From: Siphonodentalium dalli
Lineage: Eukaryota > Mollusca > Scaphopoda > Gadilida > Siphonodentaliidae
DNA: 64,000 bases
NCBI GenBank assembly: GCA_032622095.1
Contig: CP136062.1
Location: 224,702,578-224,766,577, forward strand
Direction: 5' to 3'
Shown here: in pieces, positions 46,944 through 58,000 of the stretch
Position numbering within the stretch: the stretch's first letter is position 1
Layout: every line of letters begins with the position of its first letter
Notes under the pieces: model-generated
Told to the model about the DNA's origin: nothing
Seen by the model: only the letters and a program-made list of their open reading frames with translations
Database searches by the model: none
Made by a program: the position numbers and the translations under genes

Positions 46944-47680
46944 ATACTAGAAGGTGACCCGACTTCGTCCGGGCTATTCAAAAACCAAATTTCAAGTCGA
47001 TTGCTCCACCCGTTTCCTAGATCTGGTCTGCGCATGCGCGAAGCTGGTGTCGCACGTGCTCGGCGACCCGATAAAATTCGTATCCGGGGCAAGATACATT
47101 CACATACCAAATTTCAAGTCGATAGCTACACCCGTTTCCGAGATATATAGCCCAATGTCATTTGCGGATACCTCGGCCGGTGATGAGTTAACGCGACACA
47201 GTCAAATGCATCGGCAGGGTGAGAGTTAACGTAATCTAACTTTATGACCTCTGACGACGTCATAGAAGTTACGCAGTGATTTTATCCTGATAAAAGATCC
47301 CCGTACCACTTGTACCTAATAATTGAGGCAGATAACTAAAACGGATACATACATATTATATATCGTTGGAAAGATGAAGCCACACAGATTCTAACCGTGC
47401 AAATTATATGACTGGCAATTTATTATTCGCGCTATATCGAATCGATTTGTGAGCACCGAACTGAAATATATTAGCGCAAAAACGGCGTAAAAATAGATTT
47501 GACCTCCGCACGTGAAAAGTTGACCTCGCACGGACAAATAAATATGCCTATGTTCGTCTCCGGCCGAAAACACATCCAAATACCAAATTTCATCGAAATT
47601 GGCTTAGTCGTTTTGGAGTCCATCGATTTCAAACACACAAACAAACACATACACAGATCTTTCAAAATATATAATAGATA
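46944..47680. mobile_element. Interspersed element, unclassified
   Basis: It begins ctagaaggtgacccgacttc and ends with ataccaaatttcatcgaaat, gtcgttttggagtc, and an acacacaaacaaacac tail. Internal caaatttcaagtcgat(t/a)gct is repeated twice (about 46985 and 47105). atataata precedes the start and follows the tail and may be a target duplication. The tail is of a type often seen at 3' ends of invertebrate LINE/SINE elements. No protein is encoded. Confidence 0.45.
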
Positions 47681-48164
47681 GCTCACAATAAAAAATTTGC
47701 TATTAATATGAGCATTTTGGAAATTCTAAAACTGAGGTGCACTGTGGACACTGAACCCACCACAGTCAAGACTGCATCACTGAGTACATGTATGCATAAA
47801 TGGACACATGTGTATTAGGGTTATCAGGTTATTAGGGGACATGTATTGTCACTATATATTGTTTGGGATGCCACTGATGCGACAAGGACAACATGTGTAT
47901 TGTTACATAATTAATACACTGGTCAGTTAATTAGCAAAAGTCTAAAGTGTACTGGTAGGGTATTCAAGTTGGCATGCTTGTGTATACATAAGGCAGCGCT
48001 CGGCATTGTCTCAATTTTTCAATTCAATTCAATAGTTTTATTGCCTTCGTCAAGAAATGACATACAAGACAAAATACAAAATCAAAATATAATATACATG
48101 TACATCACGCACGCGCCACCATAACGATCACACCACGCATCCTGACTTTCCAAAAATGATCTGG

Positions 48165-49455
48165 GCCCCCACATACGATATGATGGGGAAAATATAATAT
48201 TTATGGGTGAAATCATTCCTCAAAGTTACTGCGGTTCACTACCGCTCTTCGAGTCGGCGGGCGGACATAATTATATATAAATTTAATTTTCTGCCGTAAA
48301 ACTATGATATTTGGCTTATTTATCGGAGCTGGTTTCTACAAATCAGCTGATGTTTCTACATAATCGTGAAGGTCTATCTTTTGCCAACAAGTCTATACAT
48401 GACATGATGAGGAAAAAATAATATTTATGGGTGAAATCATTGCTCAAATTTAGTGCGGTTCACTAGCGCTCTTCGAGTCGGCGGGCGGACATAATTATAT
48501 ATAAATTAAATTTTCTGCCGTAAAACTATGATATTTGGCGTTATTTATCGGAGCTGGTTTGTACAAATCAGCTGATGGTTTTACATAATCATGAAGGTCT
48601 ATCTTTTGCCAACAAGTCTATACATGACATAATGGGGAAGAAATGATATTTATGGGTGAAATCATTGCTCAAAGTTACTGCGGTTCACTACTGCTCTTCG
48701 AGTCGGCGGCGGACATAACTATATATAAATTAAATTTTTTGCTGTAAACTATGACATTTGGCGTTATTTATCAGAGCTGGTTTGTACAAATCAGCTGATG
48801 TTTTTACATAATCGTGAAGGTCTATCTTTTGCCAACAAGTCTATACATGACAATGGGCAAACAGTAATATTTATGGGTGAAATCATTGCTCAAAGTTACT
48901 GCGGTTCACTACCGCTCTTCGAGTCGGCAGGCGGACATACATGTAATTATATATAAATTAAATTTTCTGCCGTAAAACTATGATATTTGGCTTTATTTAT
49001 CGGAGCTGGTTTGTACAAATCAGCTGAATTTTTTACATAATCGTGAAGGTCTATCTTTTGCCAACAAGAACATATACGATATGATGGGGAAAATATAATA
49101 TTTATGGGTGAAATAATTCCTCAAAGTTACTGCGGTTCACTACCGCTCTTTGAGTCGGCGGACGGACATAATTATATATAAATTAAATTTTCTGCCGTAA
49201 AACAATGACATTTGGCGTTATTTGTCGGAGCTGGTTTGTACAAATCAGCTGATGTTTTTACATAATCGTGAAGGTCTATCTTTTGCCAACAAGTCTATAC
49301 ATGACATGATGGGGAAAAAATAATATTTATTGGTGAAATCATTCCTCAAAGTTACTGCGGTTCACTACCGCTCTTCGAGTCGGCGGCCGGACATAATTAT
49401 ATATAAATTAAATTTTCTGCCGTAAAACTATGACATTCGGCTTTATTTGTCGGCG
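48165..49455. repeat. 225-bp tandem array, about 5.7 copies
   Basis: The unit includes actgcggttcactaccgctc, ttcgagtcggcgg, ataattatatataaatt, ctatcttttgccaacaag and atcagctgatg. Equivalent points lie at 48244, 48468, 48693, 48914, 49145 and 49370 (steps of 224, 225, 221, 231 and 225). Units differ by small indels, so the array is older than the 48-bp array. Non-coding. Confidence 0.9.
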
Positions 49456-50043
49456 CATTAGGTCAATTGATAAAATTATTTCCTTTGATTAACTACATGA
49501 TCGTAAGCTTAAATAAGCGACAACACCACTTTATAAAATCATAATTAATTGTAGTGATAGCGCAAAGTAATCTTCTTGTATACACACCGAGATGCAGGAG
49601 CCCACAAAACTAATTACCACCTTTACTAACGGCTGTTGGCTAGAGCGGTAGTCGACCGCAGTAATGTGTACAATGGTGCGGTTATGAGTTTCCAAGGGAC
49701 GGTTGTGTAATGTACGCACATATACATTCTACTAATTTGAGTACCGCCTAGTAACATGTTACGGCAGTACTCAACATTCAGTACCGGCACCGTAAAAATT
49801 GCCCAAGTACCATTTGGTACCAGAACCTGTACTGGTACCATTGAGAAGCCTGGTGTTGACATATGTATCATTTCATCATTAAATTAATAATAATTTAAAT
49901 ATGCTAATTTATATACAAGTAAGGTAACCGGATAGCTAAACTTATGTGAAGAAGGCCTAAGTCACCAAAGGCTCCACTCTGACTGGTAGAATTAATAATA
50001 AAAGAATGTCCTGAACTTGTACTCCAGAGACAGAAAATGAGGT
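49456..50043. other. Non-coding, 3' of the receptor gene
   Basis: No gene is recognised. 49740-49860 is rich in ggtacc/gtacc motifs. 49980-50040 lies just downstream of the receptor stop codon and contains no clear AATAAA. Confidence 0.4.
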
Positions 50044-51312
50044 CTACTTATTTGGTTTACAGTCAAATATTGTAAAGCTGTTTTTGTCCGTTTCTGCGAA
50101 ATAAAATAATGCAGTAAATATTCCAGAGGTGGTTATGAAAAACAACAAAGTCACTTTAAAGAAGACGGAATCAAGTCTTTCATGTAGCGAGTCAAACCAT
50201 TTCCGTTTTGTGACCTCATCCCGAAATTCTAAAAGCTGTTGACCTTCCACGTTCTTCACCCTGGCGATAAACGCACATGCTCTCAGCACAGGTTTGCTTG
50301 CTCTTTCAATGTTGCAGTTTATTATCGTCAGTATAACTGACACTGAGCTTTGTCCGAGCATCACTGTTATATAAACTTCAAGCAGACAGATGTTATCACC
50401 ATTCGCTGGTAGAATCGACGAAATGAAGTTTAAGATAATGATGTATGATAAAAGAACTGTTACCGAATACGAAATGCGTTCTCCACAATGTACTGGGATC
50501 TGGAATGAGAGGATCTTTAGCAGGCTCAAAATCAGCAACGGAATGATCGTGTTCATTACAATGAACGCTGGTCTCCTCTCCAATACTAGTTTTACGACAT
50601 AAAAGCCTGAATGGTTTCCTTGTTGAACATTTCCGATGATTTTCCAGTTACTGTTCTCCGATATAATACATGGTGCTTCTTTCCCTGCGTCTTTTTTTGG
50701 CTTTAAATTTGTTTGTATCTCAGTCCGTCCATATGACCAGTCCTCAAATATCAAATAGCATACTTGTTGGTCAAACGGGAAGTATGAAATTTTAACGTTA
50801 CAGTCACTCTTGAAAATTGATCCTGGGAGCCAAGAAATATTTCCGTCATTCTTTATAGTTACCTTCGTCAATTTATCATAAAGATTAATCCGCGATTCCT
50901 GAAAGTTTGTCAGTTCTATATGCGGCAGCCAAATTTTTTCAGCCGGAAGCACGATTTCCGAAATGTTGCCATATTCTGACATATTCCACTGTATTGTTTC
51001 ATCTGTCCAACGAACATCCAGAAATCCTGTCGTCCACAGAACTTGGTCGATTTCGTCAAGTTTGAAGACTTTCATTAAATCGAAAGACATTTCTATATCA
51101 AGAGTTTTCTGCCCATGTTTCACTGGTATGATATCCGAGATATGTTCTTTAGTAATATGATCGTATAACAGTTTAAGGTGCGTGTCTAATGCATTGCCAC
51201 ATGGAAAGAACAGGATGAGAAAAACAACTGCAAACATCATTATTGTAGCACAATTACAATGATTTTCGATTAAACTCTGTTGCAGCCATAATCCTTTGGT
51301 AACACTTAGCAA
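50044..51312 (-). CDS. Nicotinic-receptor-like Cys-loop ion channel subunit, single exon
   Basis: A full-length subunit of a pentameric ligand-gated channel. A second Met pair (residues 25-26, codon at 51240) directly precedes the hydrophobic signal peptide (FAVVFLILFF) and is the likelier start. The extracellular domain runs to about residue 246 and has WLP in loop A, the Cys loop C171-C185 with FPFDQQ between, and DWSYG in loop B. The vicinal Cys pair of alpha subunits is absent in loop C (a lone C215), so ACh binding on its principal face is unlikely. M1 is about 247-270, M2 about 277-300 (GERISYSVTVLLS, nicotinic-like), M3 about 308-332 and M4 about 382-406. The M3-M4 loop is only about 48 residues. 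No intron interrupts it, suggesting retroposition, as for many molluscan nicotinic-like genes. Family clear, ligand unknown. Confidence 0.9.
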   Translation of the reverse strand: MLSVTKGLWLQQSLIENHCNCATIMMFAVVFLILFFPCGNALDTHLKLLYDHITKEHISDIIPVKHGQKTLDIEMSFDLMKVFKLDEIDQVLWTTGFLDVRWTDETIQWNMSEYGNISEIVLPAEKIWLPHIELTNFQESRINLYDKLTKVTIKNDGNISWLPGSIFKSDCNVKISYFPFDQQVCYLIFEDWSYGRTEIQTNLKPKKDAGKEAPCIISENSNWKIIGNVQQGNHSGFYVVKLVLERRPAFIVMNTIIPLLILSLLKILSFQIPVHCGERISYSVTVLLSYIIILNFISSILPANGDNICLLEVYITVMLGQSSVSVILTIINCNIERASKPVLRACAFIARVKNVEGQQLLEFRDEVTKRKWFDSLHERLDSVFFKVTLLFFITTSGIFTALFYFAETDKNSFTIFDCKPNK

Positions 51313-52945
51313 CTGAGTTGTCTATGAATATTCCATATGACACATCATATCATACGCTTGACAACATTAAAATAAATAAACAAATTCCAAATTTACAGTT
51401 CAGACATGCGATAATTATATAGCCTGCATTGAAAGCTGGTTCATTAGTTCCATGCCTAAATATTCAGAATAATAATCCGTGAATAAATGAGTTTTCAAAA
51501 GACCTTTGAATTCGATCATCATATCCAGGACATCTGCGGATGAACACCTGTAGAGAATTCCAGAGCCAGTCCAGCTATGGAAAACGATATGTCACCGAAA
51601 CTACCTTCGTGTGCACTAATAGCATTAGTCCTGATATGTTTTCAGTGAATATCCAGTTCTCATTTGGCTTTTATCACCAGAACCTGAAGCGGAATGTTTT
51701 ATACAGAATTTTGTAGCATAAACAAGATAGTTCACGACCATTTGTTTACCATCCCATTTAGAAGGGAAACAAAGTCTGTAATGATTATTGTATCCACTTT
51801 AGCACCCATTATGGTTCCAAGTATGGTATCATGTTCACTACAAAGTCAAACACATGAATAATGCATTTCTGTTTATTTAGTAGCGCTAACATTATTTTCT
51901 GTATGGCAATTACAGCTTCCCAGCTAAAGGTCAGCGACATTTGATGCACTTTACTTGTTTTTAAGATTGAATCCATTGTCTTGGTTAAATATTTGCTAAC
52001 AGGATTTTGACTCATTTTCTGTAATACCATTTTGCTATTTAATAACTTTTTAATGGAAGCCGAGGTTCGGTATTTATTAAGAACTGGATGTTGTTTTGCT
52101 TACACTCCATAGAGTATGGATGCATTTTGTGTGGAATGTGAGTTCCATGCATAAAAATGTCAGACCTTTCTCGGCACATTGAAGATGTACAACATATTTG
52201 GTGATTATGCACTTTGTATCATACTGGTGTAATCAATTCCTCCTACAGTTTGTATAATAGGGATCTGAAACCCTTAAATCCTTCAAACCTGCCACCTTCA
52301 TTGGGGGGGACATTTTGTTGAGTGATCTTTTATTACACTTTAGGAGGAGGAAAATAAAAATATCTCTACATGGATGATTACTGACTGAGCTTGTCCATAT
52401 AACATTGAAACTGTACCTAGTTTTGTTGCACTTTTCATTGTGTCATAATTGTATATCGTTTGTTTTCCTATTTATTGCATGTATAACACCTATTTTGTAA
52501 ACTTCATCTTTACACCCTATTGTGGGTATACAATTTCCTACTGTGGGTATAAATTTCTACTGTGGTGTAAACGTAATTTCATGTGCTAAAGGTTTATACC
52601 AATAGTAGAACTACATCTTAGTTAGAAAATTAGTTCTTATGTCACATTCATTTAAAATTGGAAGTTGTCATGATATTTATTAGATATGAGGAAAATTGCC
52701 TGCATTTCAATCAAATGTGGCACTGTAGCTTCCTAGTGTTATATGAAGTATAGGAAACATATGGATGGTAATTCCGAGTGAGTTATCGTTCAGAAACAGG
52801 CTGATGTCATGACATAAATGTATGCATCGCTATGCACATTCCTTATAGAATCGTGTTTGTGTCTCTCGGTGTGGATACACATTCAAAGTAAACAACGGAG
52901 TTGTTGAATTCGCAGAACAAATACAAAATAATAATTATGGCATAA
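51313..52945. other. Non-coding, 5' side of the receptor gene
   Basis: Nothing coding is recognised. A phrase near 52230 (ggtgtaatcaattcctccta) resembles one at 39360 (gtgtaatcaactcctcccac), suggesting a shared old repeat. A promoter for the receptor gene would lie just above 51312, but I see no decisive element. Confidence 0.4.
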
Positions 52946-52947
52946 AT

Positions 52948-54465
52948 AAAATACACGAATAGCAGCCGAGAGTAAAATGTTTTCGCCACACGTGGTATTG
53001 TGCACTCGCCAAAATGCTCATGGTTAAAACCACAATTCCACTCGTGGTGAAAATTTGGTGTTCTCGGCTACTATGGTAGTCCAAGTCTTCTTGTACTAAA
53101 ACCAGCTAAGATATTGGGATGGCGATTTGCTGTTTTTAGTCCAAGCCCGTCCTATATGCTCTCTTATGACAGAGCTTAAGCGTTAGTGACCCGCTCAAAT
53201 AAAACCACAATTATATGAAATAAAATATCACAATTGCGACAATAAACGGATATTTTCCACAGAAGACATGCTATTTTATCTGAAACCCACATCAGTTGTG
53301 AATTTAAAACGGTAATTTAATGCGAAAAGAGACATTTACCTCAATGTTTACAATTTTTTAAAAGTATGCGAACTCGGTTGACCTCGCGAACTGTGTTCGG
53401 CATTTTCCGTTGAAAATATTCCGTAGATTTTGGACAACAGCGCAAATTACGATGAATTCTCCATTGTAATCGTAATTATGTATGTCAATAAATAAAATAA
53501 TAAATAGATTAATTAAACATTGGAGATATAAATGTAATACACTAAATAAATTACGGGAATTAGAACCCTCTCAACGTTTAAAACAGTGTAAACACAAGTT
53601 ACGAGCATTAGATATAATATGCCTTATATGGTGCTACATTTCACCCATATTTGGTGGACTTCCGCGAAATTAAGATATATACTAAGCGAACAGGGCAATA
53701 TACTGCTCTTGTTAAGCACACAAAAAATCAAATCAAATTTGTATAAATTTTTAACCTTAAGTTTGAAAAGTCCCACTAAAACGGAAGAACTATATTTCGT
53801 AACTGTGTGATTCGGTTCTCCGATTATTTTATCAACACAGATGTCAAAATGCACATCACACGCATGGCAAGTCAGACACAAGAGTTCTAATTTGCTCCAA
53901 TTTTGACAAGTTGCTTGCGAAAATTGTCAACAAAACTACCGTTCTGATCCTCCATTATGTCATTAAGTTTTTAGTGCGGGAATTGTTCTGAAAGCACATA
54001 GAAAACTGGACTTTCGGGCGATCGGTTTTCGCCATTTTTTCTTCGGAAAACCCGCGCTATATATAGAAACGGAAAGTAGAATTCCCAGAACAAACAGCGG
54101 ATTATGCCGAACTTATTCGGACCACTTCGGCTTTCGGTTAAAACGTAAACAAACAGAGAAACAAATCGATGTTTGTGGCAATCAACCGGAATATTCTATG
54201 TGTAATTTAACATTAAAGTTAGATTATTATACACCATTATGACCATAAGATGTAAGCCTTTCCGATGTATATAGCATCATGTATTGATTTGCTAGGTAAA
54301 TCGAGTAAAATACACCACAAATTCCCGCCACAGATCGTGGGCGTAACTCGTGTGATAGGAATGGTATACAAGCGGGCTTGGACTAAAAACAGCAAATCGC
54401 CATCCCAATATCTTAGCTGGTTTTAGTACAAGAAGACTTGGACTACTACTATGGGTGTATTCAAT
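52948..54465. mobile_element. Small palindromic MITE split by a later insertion
   Basis: atacacgaatagcagccgag (52951-52970) with gttttcgccaca pairs with gtggtgaaaa...tctcggctactat (53045-53074). The outer end of the second arm (gggtgtatt) is found only after the inserted element, at 54452-54460. Without the insertion the two arms form a hairpin of about 45-base stems. Confidence 0.6.
53077..54445. mobile_element. MULE-like element with 9-bp target duplication
   Basis: It begins TAGTCCAAGTCTTCTTGTAC and ends with its exact complement. The terminal inverted repeats match perfectly for about 73 bases and close with another TAGTCCAAG-containing motif. CTACTATGG flanks both sides (53068-53076, 54446-54454). 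A 9-bp duplication with long termini is typical of Mutator-like elements. No transposase is present, only short frames. The host site is the arm of an older palindrome, and excising the element restores that arm. Confidence 0.72.
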
Positions 54466-54734
54466 ATTTTTCCAAAAAACACATATGTTTTGGCACAACT
54501 CTTAAAGTTACGAATGGCCTTCGTTGTATTATGAAAACTTCCTCAAGAATATACTAATAGTATAAAGATAGTATGAATGCGGTATTACCCGCAGAACACA
54601 CTTTGTGTGAGTCGAGCATTTGTTTATATACAGCACATAAATAGTGAGCGATAAGCAAAACACTCAATACCATGGCGTTTTTTATGAGAGTGATTCATGG
54701 TGACATATTCAACAGGTTGACTAAACTCAGACTT

Positions 54735-54911
54735 GTTGAATCTATTTGGTAGCTGTCTGGCTCCAGCTGGACTAATTTTGTCTATGACGACTTCTATTTC
54801 TGAGGAGGTATCCTCTATGTATTTTAGGTATATTGCTGAATGTATTTGGTAGCTGTCTGGCGTCTGCTCCAGGTGGATTAATTTCGTCTATGACGGCTTC
54901 TATTTCTGATG
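54735..54911 (-). repeat. Two-copy direct repeat, possibly exon-derived
   Basis: 54735-54805 and 54836-54911 are similar (tatttggtagctgtctggc, tctatgacg(a/g)cttctatttctga). On the minus strand both read without stops as related peptides (SEIEAVIDEINPPG and SEIEVVIDKISPAG, each then ARQLPN). Upstream on this strand, TTTGTTTGCAG at about 54941-54951 is a plausible splice acceptor. This may be a coding exon duplicated in place, just beyond the 48-bp array. The function is unknown. Confidence 0.4.
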
Positions 54912-55013
54912 TTCTGTCGGTGGATGTGGCTTCCATGCTGCAAACAAAGCTGCAGGATATTGTGCCTGTAAGTGCAAACACATGCACATTATTAGTAAAC
55001 CTAATCCGACATG

Positions 55014-58000
55014 TTAATAGCCCAGCCCCTCAAACAGAGCTGTCATCTTACCTGGAGTGTCCTGGGTTACTATCCCCTCAATCAGAGCTGTCATCTTACC
55101 TGGAGTGTCCTGGGTTACTATCCCCACAATCAGAGCTGTCATCTTACCTGGAGTGTCCTGGGTTACTATCCCCTCAATCAGAGCTGTCATCTTACATGGA
55201 GTGTCCTGGGTTACTATCCCCTCAAACAGAGCTGTCATCTTACCTGGGGTGTCCTGGGTTACTATCCCCTCAATCAGAGCTGTCATCTTACCTGGAGTGT
55301 CATGGGTTACTATCCCCTCAATCAGAGCTGTCATCTTACCTGGAGTGTCCTGGGTTACAATCCCCACAATCAGAGCTGTCATCTTACCTGGAGTGTCCTG
55401 GGTTACTATCCCCTCAATCAGAGCTGTCATCTTACATGGAGTGTCCTGGGTTACTATCCCCTCAATCAGAGCTGTCATCTTACATGGAGTGTCCTGGGTT
55501 ACTATCCCCTCAATCAGAGCTGTCATCTTACCTGGAGTGTCCTGGGTTACTATCCCCTCAATCAGAGCTGTCATCTTACATGGAGTGTCCTGGGTTACTA
55601 TCCCCTCAATCAGAGCTGTCATCTTACCTGGAGTGTCCTGGGTTACTATCCCCTCAAACAGAGCTGTCATCTTACCTGGAGTGTCCTGGGTTACTATCCC
55701 CACAATCAGAGCTGTCATCTTACCTGGAGTGTCCTGGGTTACTATCCCCTCAATCAGAGCTCTCATCTTACCTGGAGTGTCCTGGGTTACTATCCCCTCA
55801 AACAGAGCTGTCATCTTACCTGGAGTGTCCTGGGTTACTATCCCCTCAAACAGATCTGTCATCTTACCTGGAGTGTCCTGGGTTACTATCCCCTCAAACA
55901 GAGCTGTCATCTTACCTGGAGTGTCCTGGGTTACTATCCCCTCAAACAGAGCTGTCATCTTACCTGGAGTGTCCTGGGTTACTATCCCCTCAAACAGAGC
56001 TGTCATCTTACCTGGAGTGTCCTGGGTTACTATCCCCTCAAACAGAGCTGTCATCTTACCTGGAGTGTCCTGGGTTACTATCCCCTCAAACAGAGCTGTC
56101 ATCTTACCCGGAGTGTCCTGTGTTACTATCCCCTCAAACAGAGCTGTCATCTTACCTGGAGTGTCCTGGGTTACTATCCCCTCAAACAGAGCTGTCATCT
56201 TACCTGGAGTGTCCTGGGTTACTATCCCCTCAATCAGAGCTGTCATCTTACCTGGAGTGTCCTGGGTTACTATCCCCTCAATCAGAGCTGTCATCTTACC
56301 TGGAGTGTCCTGGGTTACTATCCCCTCAATCAGAGCTGTCATCTTACCTGGAGTGTCCTGGGTTACTATCCCCTCAATCAGAGCTGTCATCTTACCTGGA
56401 GTGTCCTGTGTTACTATCCCCACAATCAGAGCTGTCATCTTACCTGGAGTGTCATGGGTTACTATCCCCTCAATCAGAGCTGTCATCTTACCTGGAGTGT
56501 CCTGGGTTACTATCCCCTCAATCAGAGCTGTCATCTTACCTGGAGTGTCCTGGGTTACTATCCCCTCAATCAGAGCTGTCATCTTACCTGGAGTGTCCTG
56601 GGTTACAATCCCCACAATCAGAGCTCTCATCTTACCTGGAGTGTCATGGGTTACTATCCCCTCAATCAGAGCTGTCATCTTACCTGGAGTGTCCTGGGTT
56701 ACAATCCCCACAATCAGAGCTGTTATCTTACCCGGAGTGTCCTGGGTTACTATCCCCTCAAACAGAGCTGTCAACTTACCTGGAGTGTCCTGGGTTACTA
56801 TCCCCTCAATCAGAGCTGTCATCTTACCTGGAGTGTCCTGGGTTACTATCCCCTCAAACAGAGCTGTCAACTTACCTGGAGTGTCCTGGGTTACAATCCC
56901 CACAATCAGAGCTGTCATCTTACCTGGAGTGTCCTGGGTTACTATCCCCTCAATCAGAGCTGTCAACTTACCTGGAGTGTCATGGGTTACAATCCCCTCA
57001 ATCAGAGCTGTCATCTTACATGGAGTGTCATGGGTTACTATCCCCTCAAACAGAGCTGTCATCTTACCTGGAGTGTCCTGGGTTACTATCCCCTCAATCA
57101 GAGCTGTCATCTTACCTGGAGTGTCCTGGGTTACTATCCCCTCAATCAGAGCTGTCATCTTACCTGGAGTGTCCTGGGTTACAATCCCCTCAATCAGAGC
57201 TGTCATCTTACATGGAGTGTCCTGGGTTACTATCCCCTCAAACAGAGCTGTCATCTTACCTGGAGTGTCCTGGGTTACTATCCCCACAATCAGAGCTCTC
57301 ATCTTACCTGGAGTGTCATGGGTTACTATCCCCTCAATCAGAGCTGTCATCTTACCTGGAGTGTCCTGGGTTACAATCCCCACAATCAGAGCTGTTATCT
57401 TACCCGGAGTGTCCTGGGTTACTATCCCCTCAAACAGAGCTGTCAACTTACCTGGAGTGTCCTGGGTTACTATCCCCTCAATCAGAGCTGTCATCTTACC
57501 TGGAGTGTCCTGGGTTACTATCCCCTCAAACAGAGCTGTCAACTTACCTGGAGTGTCCTGGGTTACAATCCCCACAATCAGAGCTGTCATCTTACCTGGA
57601 GTGTCCTGGGTTACTATCCCCTCAATCAGAGCTGTCAACTTACCTGGAGTGTCATGGGTTACAATCCCCTCAATCAGAGCTGTCATCTTACATGGAGTGT
57701 CCTGGGTTACTATCCCCTCAATCAGAGCTGTCATCTTACCTGGAGTGTCCTGGGTTACAATCCCCTCAATCAGAGCTGTCATCTTACCTGGAGTGTCCTG
57801 GGTTACAATCCCCTCAATCAGAGCTGTCATCTTACCTGGAGTGTCCTGGGTTACTATCCCCTCAATCAGAGCTGTCATCTTACCTGGAGTGTCCTGGGTT
57901 ACTATCCCCTCAATCAGAGCTGTCATCTTACCTGGAGTGTCCTGGGTTACTATCCCCTCAATCAGAGCTGTCATCTTACCTGGAGTGTCCTGGGTTACTA

